64,000 nt of DNA from Tetracentron sinense (lineage: Eukaryota > Streptophyta > Magnoliopsida > Trochodendrales > Trochodendraceae). Location of the stretch: contig CM026559.1 of assembly GCA_015143295.1 (NCBI GenBank), positions 16,134,826 through 16,198,825 of the forward strand, in the 5' to 3' direction. Of this stretch, positions 1 to 9,042 are shown piece by piece. Positions within the stretch are counted from its first letter, which is position 1. Each line of letters starts with the position of its first letter. Made by a program: the position numbers and the translations under genes. The notes below the pieces were generated by a model, which was not told the DNA's origin, did no database searches, and saw nothing but the letters and a program-made list of their open reading frames with translations.

Positions 1-850
1 ACTTGGTCTATCCAGCCGATCAGAAGACCCTTCTAATCGGCTGGATAGTATAATGTTTGCACAAAAAAACACTGAAATCCAATTTTCTTGACCTTAAAGA
101 TTGGAATGATTTCCAAGGCTACTTGGCTTGCCTTTAGCAAGATTTTCAAGTATTCCAAAGTCTTTTAAATTATTAGATAAACATGATTAACAACTTATAA
201 TGATTTTTCGAATGATCTAATATGGATTTATAATGGTTTCCAACACGATCAGAACATGTAGATAAATTTTGGAAAAATTTGTTCTATCCAGTCAATCACA
301 AGGCTTGTCTGATCGACTGGATGGTCTGCCTGATCGGCTGAATGGTCTGTTTGATCGACTGGATAGACCATTTTCTTTCCTGAATCCATTTTTCAAAACT
401 TTAAGATAGGATATGATTCCAAGGTTTTGTACTTAATCTTTATGAGAAAGATGATCATGTTTTAAGGTCCTTAATAATATTATTATATTGATTTAAGGAA
501 CCTATGGTCAATCTAAGGTTATTGAGCTTTTATCCAAACCATCTAATGAGGAATTTTTACAAAAGTCCTAAACACTCTCAATTTAAACTAAGACACTAAA
601 AACCTTGAGAGTTCTCTTCTGATCTTGGATCTGATATTGCTTTGTGATGATCCATCTTCTTCAATTTCATCTTTGAGTTTTGAGCTTTTGTCATCTTGAA
701 TGATCTTGACTAGGACTTGTGAGCTAATGTTCTTCTTAATCTGATTTTTATAGAAACTCAAAAGAGACATTAGTAACACAATATCCATTCTTTTATTGTG
801 TTATCATCAAAATCAATGATGTTGCCTTAGGTCAAAACCTAAAGGCAACA
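1..850 (-). repeat. Element L: 3' LTR of SIRE-like copia (cut by window start)
   Basis: This stretch matches, in decayed form, the LTR at 12230-14120: shared blocks include the GATGATAAC end and the AAAAGTCCTAAA segment near 560 and 13770. It runs on the minus strand and its beginning is at 850 (TGTTGCC read on the minus strand). At 821-849 there is a near-perfect hairpin with arms GTTGCCTT-AGGT and ACCT-AAAGGCAAC. Copies of an imperfect palindrome built on ATCCAG..CTGGAT occur at about 11-48 and 287-362. No gene is present. The far end lies outside the window. Confidence 0.7.
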
Positions 851-1491
851 AAAAGCTTATCAAATTCTAAAGTATTGACATTTTCATTTCTATGAGTTAT
901 AAACATGGTATTAATGTTATCTTTCTCTTTAATCATACAAAGGTTGGATTTAAAAGAAACATTTAACCCCTTATCACATAATAGACTTATGCTAATAAGG
1001 TTATGTTTAAGATCATCTACAAATAAAATATTTTCAATAAAAGTAGAGTTATTCTTACGAATGTTACTTATGCCAATGATCTTCTCCTTTGCATTGTCTC
1101 CAAAGGTCACATGCGCTCCATCCTTGGGAGTGAATGATATGACTTGAGGCATACCTCATCCTCATTTGCCATGGGGAAAAAGCTTGCCACTTCCTCACCA
1201 ATTGAGTATTCAAATCCAATTCCTTCTGAATCATCCCATGTGGCCTTCATGGCTCTTTTCTTGAATTTGTTGCTCTTTTCTAGTTAAGGGCAATCGGTTC
1301 GGATGTGGCCAAGTTTCTTGCATTCGTATAATGTGAGAGGCTCCTTTTTGTTTGACTCCATTTTGGACACTTCTTTGGAGAACTCCTTATATGGTCTCTT
1401 CTTGAAGTTCTTCTTGTGTTTGAGAAACCGTTTGAATTTTTTGGCCATAAGGGCAATGTCTTCATCATCACCACTTGATTCTTCATCACTC
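851..1491 (-). pseudogene. Element L: copia gag C-terminus and GAG-pre-integrase fragment
   Basis: On the minus strand, 1491 to about 1190 encodes the end of a Ty1/copia Gag: an acidic linker, a lysine-rich stretch and a zinc knuckle near 1287-1330 of the form x-x2-C-x4-H-x4-C whose first cysteine is replaced. A stop follows the knuckle. From 1152 down to 832 another frame encodes the conserved copia segment with F-x-P-K-D-G, VTFGDN and LKHNLISIS, which lies between protease and integrase. The sequence then runs straight into the LTR near 850 with no integrase, reverse transcriptase, RNase H or polypurine tract, so most of pol is deleted. The upstream half of this gag continues at 11446, because element A is inserted between the halves. 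Confidence 0.85.
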
Positions 1492-1857
1492 TGTAGAGCC
1501 TTAGAACTTTAGCTATGTATTGGAACTCATGCCAAGGCATTTTTTCCTTTGTAATCCTCCTATTTCTATGAAATGAGAAAATTTAAAGAACTCTAAATGT
1601 TAAGAAGTAGTACTCCTAAGTCGAATATATCGAAAACCCGAGTTACTGAAACCCATTTGCGGATCAGTCGACTTCAGGGGTAATTTAATCAATAAATAAA
1701 GAATAAATTAGAAATTCAAAAATATCAGGAATGTTCCCCTTTGAAAGACGAATCCAACGCAAGTTGAATCGTCAAAATCAGGCAACCGAGTCAAAAGTTA
1801 TGGTCCAATTACCAAAGTAGGGGGAAAACTAGGAGAAAACAACAAGATCTGGAAGGT

Positions 1858-2096
1858 GTGATCGATCGCAAGTTTGCTACGATCGATCGCATGCAAGCGA
1901 ATTGGGTCCCAAAATCTTGGGGTCATATGCGATAGATTGATTCCCCAGGTGCGATAGATCACCGGGTTTTGCGATCGATCGCAAGAATGTGCGATCGATC
2001 GCATACAGGGGGAAATCAGACCAATATGTTCGGGTTCATGTGCGATAGATCGCATCCAGCTGCGATCGATCGCAAGGACCTGCGATCGATCGTATG
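1858..2096. repeat. Palindrome cassette of element A, word TGCGATCGATCGCA
   Basis: About nine copies of a 14-bp palindromic word, perfect at 1970-1983, 1990-2003 and 2061-2074, and degenerate (for example GCGATAGATCGC) elsewhere. Spacers are irregular at 7-40 bp, so this is not a simple tandem repeat. The 3' LTR has the same cassette at about 9411-9655 with extra point changes. Confidence 0.9.
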
Positions 2097-3437
2097 CGGT
2101 AACTGAAGCCGGATTTGAGGGTTTTAACCCTTGATCTATTTGAGGGTTTTCATTTTGGGGCATTTCGAACCTAGAGGAGAGAAAGAGGGAAGAGAAAGGA
2201 GAAGAGGATTTTGAGGGAATCCTCCAAGGAGCTTGGATTGAGAGATCAAAGGGAGTTCAAGCTTGGGAAATTGCAAGCAAGGGGCTTCCCCAATGCATCA
2301 CGAGTTCTCCATACCCAAGTGGGAGTTCTTCCTCAAGTTGGAATCCACATCAAGGGTGTCCTTCAACCCCAAATCAAGGTCGGTACCCTACAGTACCCTC
2401 CTAATTCATAGTCTCTTTTATTTTTTTGTTTTTCCCTAAATTTCTAAGCAAGATAATGTGGGGATGAATGGATGGTGGTGCGGATGTGAATGGGCGATTG
2501 GATGCCGTGTGTTTGTTGAAATGAATGAAATGGGGAGGGCATTGTACCAATAATGAATACACATGTGTGTTGTGATCGTTAACCCACCTAGAAATTCAAG
2601 GTTTAGGATTAACCATAATGCACATACCACGTGTTTGATGAAATGCCAATATGAAGGAGATGAGTTGCAAATGAAGAAATGTATGCTTAGAAGCTTACAA
2701 AAATTGCTAGGGTTTATGATAGTGTGATATGTTGCTTTCCCTAAATTGGTATGAATATTGATTTGCTCAAATTATTGATGTTCTATGTATTGCAAAATCC
2801 CCAAATTGTCATATTTAATTTCAAATGAAAGTATGCACACGATTCCACGAGCATGGCATGCATGACATGTTTTACCGACGGTTTTGCAAGAGTAAGGATG
2901 TTAGGGGTGGGACATATCTTACGATATGTTTTACCTCGCTTTTGACAAGAGGACAAGAATAAGTATTTCTTAGGTGGGAGTTTACACTTCCCTCCCTTCC
3001 ATGAGGGGTCTCCCCTCACTCACAAGTGCATTGCATTAAAGAAGGGTCTCCCTTCCCTCTCAAGGCAAATCATGAAAGAAGGGACTCCCTTCCCTCTCAA
3101 GGCATCTCACAAGCGCATCTCACAAGTACATGAGCATGTTAAATTGTCAAGCAAGCACGCATGACAAGCTTGGTACACGCATGACAGGCATGATACAAGC
3201 CTGATACGCATGACACGACGCGACACGACAAAACAAGACACATGACAAGACGAGTTTTAAAGCACGAAGCGAGGATTTTAAGTCAAGTCAAGTGCACGAT
3301 GTTTTCAAGAGATTTATCGATTTTTTAGAAAGGTAAGCATGAATATAAACTGTTTTACTTTCTTGTTATGATATGAATCGCTTCCTGTCTTATATTGTAT
3401 CTGCTATGTTATGGCTGTTGGTTAGTGTTTGGTACCC

Positions 3438-3458
3438 GCTGAGTATTCTATGCTCAGT
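3438..3458 (+). other. Conserved LTR hairpin GCTGAG...CTCAG (element A, 5' LTR)
   Basis: A short stem with arms GCTGAG and CTCAG(T) around a 9-bp TATTCTATG-type loop. The same element recurs at 10990-11010, 34993-35013, 53865-53885, and on the minus strand at 48838-48858, 61043-61063, 22229-22249, 58093-58113 (decayed) and 14813-14833. It always lies just upstream of a CAGG and the micro-ORF. Confidence 0.75.
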
Positions 3459-3468
3459 TGTACTTCTT

Positions 3469-3588
3469 ATGCCAGCAGGTGATAGCGGAGCGGCTGCTCC
3501 TTTTGATATCTGTGCTCCGAGCCCTTGGGGGGAGGACGAGTATGTCGAGGAACCTGTGGAGGAACCTCCGGTAGAGGGTTATTATTAG
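3469..3588 (+). CDS. LTR micro-ORF, acidic 39-aa peptide (element A, 5' LTR)
   Basis: An ATG in the CTTATGCCAGCAGG context opens a 39-codon frame ending TAG. The peptide starts M-P-A-G, has a core P-F-D-x-C-A-P and an acidic proline-rich tail P-W-x-E-[DE]-E-Y-V-E-E-P. Homologous frames occur in LTRs of A (3'), B, E, F and K, and more distantly in C and M. Between A and K many changes fall in third codon positions while the residues are kept or conservative, which suggests selection on the peptide. An open frame extends upstream to 3373, but that part is not conserved in frame, so I chose the ATG at 3469. It lies about 115 bp upstream of the TATA run, that is in U3. The function is unknown and translation is unproven. 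Confidence 0.5.
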   Translation: MPAGDSGAAAPFDICAPSPWGEDEYVEEPVEEPPVEGYY

Positions 3589-3703
3589 AGTGGTAGATTC
3601 TGAGTGAACAGCTGTGGGTGAGTTGAGAGAGATGTATTCATGTATTTTGGTGGGCCTGTCTGCACTTTCTTGTGTGTATCTTTTTGTATAAACTTGGATT
3701 ACA

Positions 3704-3713
3704 TATATATATA
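3704..3713 (+). promoter_or_regulatory. TATA run of element A 5' LTR
   Basis: A TATATATATA run followed by CATAGAGG. The TATATACATAGAGG-type block is kept at the same place in LTRs of A (3'), B, F, E and K, 160-180 bp before the LTR end, so it is the likely promoter. The transcription start would be about 30 bp downstream. Confidence 0.6.
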
Positions 3714-3886
3714 CATAGAGGTTTGGTTAAGTCTTCCGCTGTGCTATGTTAGAGTATGTTTCCGCTATTATGTCCTCTATTGTATATGCTCCAGGTCTTT
3801 TGCAGGTTATTTTGGTCAAGCAAGTTATGATGAGTCGTCCAAGATTCACTCTAACTCCTAGGGTGGGTTTTGGGGTGCGACAAAGG

Positions 3887-3900
3887 TGGTATCAGAGCCT
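3887..3900 (+). other. Primer binding site, initiator Met tRNA (element A)
   Basis: TGGTATCAGAGCCT starts 5 bp after the LTR end. This is the standard plant initiator-Met primer site of LTR retrotransposons. Confidence 0.9.
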
Positions 3901-4235
3901 AGGTTTTAGGTCTCTAGGGTCACTTAGAATCTAGTACCACGGCTTGACAAGAGCATATTGTAGGAAACAGGTTAGGAAGGAAGTCGGAAGCGAGTCATGA
4001 TTCCAAGTGTGAGACTAAACTTTAGTCTAAGTCTAAAATGGTTGCTTCAACCAAGTACGGGTCTTAGGGACGTCAGAACACCAAAGTATAATATTATAAA
4101 TACACCGATGGTTATGATGCGATGTATATTAGTATTATACAACTTATACAAATTGAATTGTTGTGAAATGAAATTGTGATGAATTGTGGTTCCAAGTTAG
4201 ACTCATGTGGTGCTATTGTTCTCAGGACGTTAGTC
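3901..4235 (+). other. Element A untranslated leader
   Basis: A non-coding leader between the primer site and the gag start. It is similar to the leader of B (about 48046-48386, minus strand). No further signal is recognised apart from a TTCTCAG acceptor-like tract shortly before the gag ATG. Confidence 0.6.
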
Positions 4236-7200
4236 ATGAGGCGGGGCACACGGGGTCGCGGACAAGACACTAGAGCTTCATCTTCTTCTCGAGATGAGGG
4301 TGAGCAGCCGGACCTCTCTCAGGTTCTCGGCTCTATTGTAGAGACTTTAGCCTTACTGGCGGCTAGGCAGGCTACTCCATCGTCTGCATCGCCTACTCCA
4401 CCGCCTGTAGCACGAGCACATCATACCGCTGGGGTTGAGGCATTTCGGAGACTGAGGCCTCCACCATTCCATGGGAGTGTGGACCCTCTTACCGCGGAGG
4501 CTTGGATCCTCCAGTTGGAGAAGATCTTTGTGGTCCTCTCGCCTTCAGAGGGGGATAGAGTAGCATGGGCAGTTTTCATGCTTGAGGGTGAGGCAAACCA
4601 TTGGTGGTTGTCCGGCTTGAGGACTCGAGAGTTGACTATGCAAGGTCAACCTTGGACTTGGGATGAGTTCAAGGATACTTTTTACAAGAAGTACTTTCCT
4701 GTTAGAGCACGGGAAAAGAAAGAAAGAGAGTTCATCAACCTAGAGCAAGGTTCGATGACTGTGGCCGCTTATGAGGCTAAGTTCTCAGAGCTCTCTAGAT
4801 TTGCGCCCCACATGGTGGCTACTGAAGCAATGAAGGTGAGGAGATTTGAGCAAGGGCTCAAGGATGTTATCATGGAGAAGGTCTCGGTTTTCAGACATGC
4901 TACCTACCCTGAAGTAGTAGACAAGGCCTTATTGGTCGAGGCGAATTCCGAGGCCGTGTCCAAGAAGAGGGAGTTGGCGAGAGGCCAAACCAGCAGTTCG
5001 GCACCTCCAGAGAGGCGGGCTCGTACCGGCCCTTATCAGTATGTGTGGCCAGCACCACCGATGAGGCCATCTTATGCACCTCTAGCTCCACGACAGTATG
5101 TGCCTCAGGCACCGCGACCTCAGGCTCTTCCGGCTCCACGGCCTATTGCACCTCAGGTAGCGAGGTATGCTTCACCTCCGACCCCTCCGACATACACGTA
5201 TGAGGCTTTCACTTCTTGTAGCAAGAGGCACTTGGCAGGAGATTACCGAAGGGCATCAGGTTGATGTTTTCATTGCGGTCGCCAGGGCCACGTGATCAGG
5301 GATTGCCCTAGCTGGCATTTACCAGGCCAGTCTCAAGGTATTAGGCCGCCAGCTCGTCCAGTGGGACCTTACCAGGCATCCTCCCAGCCTACCCAGTCTA
5401 CACCTACATCTCGCTAGGCGAACCAGGGGTGAGTTTTTGCCTTGACAGAGGGTGATGCACTTGCATCTGATGATGTGGTGCAAGGTACGCGTTTAGAGTT
5501 ATTCTTTTACCCGTGATTCATGTTGTGCATTATTCCTTGTGTACGTATGTGGCGTGCTACATATATATCTCTATCTATACATATGATGATTGATGCATGG
5601 ATTGACTTAGCTAGTTAAAATTTCAGGAACCTTACTAGTCAATGAGTGTTTGGCTCGTGTGTTGATCGATATTGGGTCTGCGCATTCATTTGTCTCATCG
5701 AGCTTTTCTCAGGGCTTCTCTACAGAGCCTAGTCAATTGGAACCGGAATTTTTCATTTCGACTCCTCTCGGCAAAATAGTGGTGACAGATAGCATTTTCA
5801 AAGGCAGTGTGGTCCAAGTGGGAAGCCATGAATTGGCAGTCGACCTCATCGTCCTTGGATTCCAGGACTTTGACGTTATCTTGGGGATGGATTGGTTAGT
5901 AGCTCATCATGTGCATGTAGCTTGCTTCGAGAAAATGGTCATCTTCAGGCCGGTAGAAGGGAAGCCATTTCATTTTCGGGGGTTGAGAAGTAGAGATATC
6001 GCTCGCTTTGCGGCACTAAGCTTAGCGAACCCCGAGGCAAAGGACTCTTCGACTATTCCGGTCGTGAGTGAATTCCTGGATGTATTTCCAGAGGAGTTGC
6101 CAGGGTTGCCCATAGACAGGGAGATTGAGTTTGTGATCGAGCTTGCACCAGGCACATCTCCCATTTTCCGGGCTCCGTATAGAATGGCCCCGATCGAACT
6201 CAAGGAGTTGAAGACTCAGTTGGAGGAATTGCAGGGCCTTGGTTTCATTCGACCAAGTGTCTCACCGTGGGGTGCCCCAGTCTTATTTGTCAAGAAAAAG
6301 GATGGCTCGATGCGTATGTGCGTTAATTATAGACAGTTGAACAAAGTCACTATATAGAATAGGTATCCATTGCCTAGGATTGATGACTTGTTCGATCAGT
6401 TAAAGGGAGCGATATTTTTCTCTAAGATCGATCTTTTGTCTGGTTACCACCAGTTGAAGATCAAGGCTGAGGATGTGCCTAAAACTACTTTCCGGACTCG
6501 GCATGGACACTACGAGTTCTTGGTGATGCTGTTTGGTCTCACGAATGCGTCGGTAGCCTTTATGGATTTGATGAACCGGGTGTTTCGGCCATATCTTGAT
6601 CGATGCGTGATCGTGTTTATCGATGACATACTGATATATTCCCAGACACGGGAAGATCACGTGCGAGACCTTCGCCTTGCTTTGGAAATCCTGAGAGAGC
6701 ACAAGCTATACGCCAAACTCAGTAAGTGTGAATTTTGGTTGGAAGAGGTGGCATTCCTAGGCCACGTTGTTTCTGCGGAAGGTATCTCGGTAGATCCGAA
6801 GAAGATCGAGGCGGTTATGAGTTGGGAAAGGCCCAAGAGTGTCACAGAGGTACGTAGTTTCCTTGAGTTGGTAGGTTACTACAGGAGATTTATAGAGGGT
6901 TTCTCCAGCCTTGCAGCACCACTTACTTACCTAACAAGGAAGAACGCGAAGTTCGTTTGGAGTGATAAGTGTGAGATCAGTTTCACGGAACTGAAGAAGA
7001 GGCTTACTATGGCCCCCGTCCTTACTATGCCATCCGGACATGGTGGGTATGAGGTGTACAGTGATGCCTCGCACATTGGACTTGGGTGTGTGCTCATGCA
7101 ACACAAGAAAGTTATTGCCTATGCATCGAGGCAATTGAAGGAGCCCGAAAAGAATTACCCCACGCACGACTTAGAACTTGCCTCAGTCGTGTTTGCACTC

Positions 7201-8951
7201 AGGATTTGGCGGCATTACCTTTATAGGCTAGAATTCTATGTGTTCACGGATCACAAGAGCCTCGAGTATCTCTTTTCCCAAAAGGAGCTAAATCTACGAC
7301 AACAGCGTTGGATGGAATTTCTAAAAGACTACGAGTGTACCATCTAATACCACCCAGGCAAAGCAAACGTTGTAGCAGACGCTTTGAGTAGAAGACCTCC
7401 GGGTCTGTTGGTACACATGTTAGTGTGGGACTGGAAACTATTGGAAGATTTGGCAAGTCTGGACATCAGTGTGAATGATTCGGTCCGCAGTCCTATCTTG
7501 TCAAATGTCACGGTTCGGCTGTACATTATAGATTTGATCCAAGAATATCAAGCCACGGATACTGACTTATTGGCTTTCTGGGACAAGGAGGTTGCCAAGG
7601 GTAGTGAAGACTTCTCTCTCACTAGCCGTGGTGCTATTACATTCAAGGGAAGGCTGTGTGTCCCAGCCAATGCAAATCTTCGGAGGGAGATTATGGATGA
7701 AGCCCATCGATCGAAATATACTGTGCATCCTGGGGGTACAAAGATGTACCGGAACCTCAAAAGTCACTTTTGGTGGCGGAATATGAAGAGGGATGTCGCG
7801 GAGTATGTGGCACGGTGCTTGGTGTGCCAACAGGTGAAGGCAGAGCATTTGAGACTGGTGGGTCTATTGCAGTCTCTCCCGATTCCCGAGTGGAAATGGG
7901 AGCACATATCCATGGACTTCATTATGGGATTACCAAAGACGGCAAGAAACTCTGATGCGATATGGGTTGTGGTGGATCGGTTAACAAAGTCCGCACACTT
8001 CTTACCCTACCGGACTACTTTCAACTCGAGCCAGTTGGTTGTACTGTATATCAAGGAGATCATTCGGTTACATGGGGTGCTAGTTAGTATTGTGTCAGAT
8101 CGGGATCCAAGGTTCACATCAAGATTCTGGAAAAGTTTTCAAGAAGCCATGGGTTCCCGACTCGATTTCAGCACCGCTTTTCATCCATAGACGGATGGGC
8201 AAACTGAGAGGGTAAACCAAGTCATAGAAGACATGCTTCGGGCGTGTATGTTGGATTTCAAGGGCAGTTGGGAAGAACACTTACCTTTGGTTGAATTCGC
8301 CAATAAAAATAGCTACCAGCAAGCATCCAAATGACACCATTTAAGGCCTTGTATGGGTGAAGTTGCAGGTATCCTCTCTACTGGGATGAGGTAGGAGAGA
8401 GAAAAATACTTGGTCTGGAGTTAATCGAGCAAACTGCGGGTATAGTCAAAATCATCCGAAATCGGTTGAATGCTACCCAAGATCATCAGAAAAGCTATGC
8501 TGACACTCGCCGTAGGGACTTGGAATTCCAAGTAGGGGATCAAGTTTTTGTGAAGGTATCTCCTAGCAAGGGGATTATGAGATTTGGCAAGAGAGGCAAG
8601 CTTAGTCCTCGGTATGTTGGGCCGTTTGAGATTATCACACGAGTTGGTGAAGTAGCTTACCGACTAGCTCTTCCACCTCACATGGCCGCGGTTCACAATG
8701 TTTTCCACGTGTCTATGCTTCGGAAGTACATTGCGGACCCTTCACATGTCATAGACTTGGAACCGTTGGAAATCCGAGAGGATCTCACTCTAGTCGAAAG
8801 GCCAGTTCACATATTGGATTGAAGAGATCAAGTCCTTCGCAACAAGACTATTCCATTAGTGCTCGTTCAGTGGCAACATCATGCTTGGGAAGAGGTCACA
8901 TGGGAACGTGAAGCCGAAGTCAAAGCGAAATACCTAGAGTTATTTGAATAG
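4236..8951 (+). pseudogene. Element A gag-pol (decayed, with intron 5485-5626)
   Basis: Gag starts at the conserved ATG (M-R-R-G-T-R-G-R-G) and runs to 5484, the same coding length as B's gag. Pol resumes at 5627: protease (active site reads D-I-G instead of D-T-G), reverse transcriptase (F-I-D-D near 6618), RNase H (Y-S-D-A-S near 7050), integrase (zinc finger near 7640-7850, then the D,D and E regions near 7912, 8095 and 8227) and a chromodomain-like tail ending TAG at 8951. Gag is broken by stops at 5262, 5415 and 5430; pol by stops at 6355, 7345, 8188, 8358 and 8820 and a frameshift near 8310-8330. Compared with B, most stops are C-to-T changes, three of them CGA to TGA. It cannot encode an active polyprotein. 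Confidence 0.93.
5485..5626 (+). other. Putative intron between gag and pol (element A, 142 bp)
   Basis: The segment begins GTACGC directly after the conserved GTGCAAG and ends AAAATTTCAG before GAACC. Removing it joins gag to protease through a split Gly codon (1+2). The same junction with GT...AG ends is found in B (46651-46796) and C (55941-56085), although the inner sequence is diverged. Its length is not a multiple of three and it contains stops, so it is not coding. Confidence 0.72.
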
Positions 8952-9030
8952 GCTTTTGTTTATGCTATGTAATGATGTTTTGGGACTTGTAATGAATGTG
9001 TCGTCCAAATTTCAAGGATGAAATTTTTAT

Positions 9031-9042
9031 AAGGGGGGAGGA
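9031..9042 (+). other. Polypurine tract of element A
   Basis: AAGGGGGGAGGA immediately precedes the TG of the 3' LTR, the normal plus-strand primer position. Confidence 0.9.

Larger units (their letters stand above)
1492..3882 (+). repeat. Element A 5' LTR
   Basis: The LTR is 2391 bp, TG...CA bounded, and matches 9043-11445 throughout. In order it holds a palindrome cassette (1858-2096), purine-rich leader-like sequence, repeated AAGGGTCTCCCTT motifs (about 3040-3110), a CATGACA-rich tract (3160-3250), a conserved hairpin (3438-3458), a micro-ORF (3469-3588) and a TATA run (3704-3713). Confidence 0.93.

Noticed and set aside
3373..3468. Upstream extension of the LTR micro-ORF (hydrophobic, signal-peptide-like)
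   Set aside because: Present as an open frame in A only. In C the frame of the upstream hairpin relative to the core differs, so this part is not conserved as coding.
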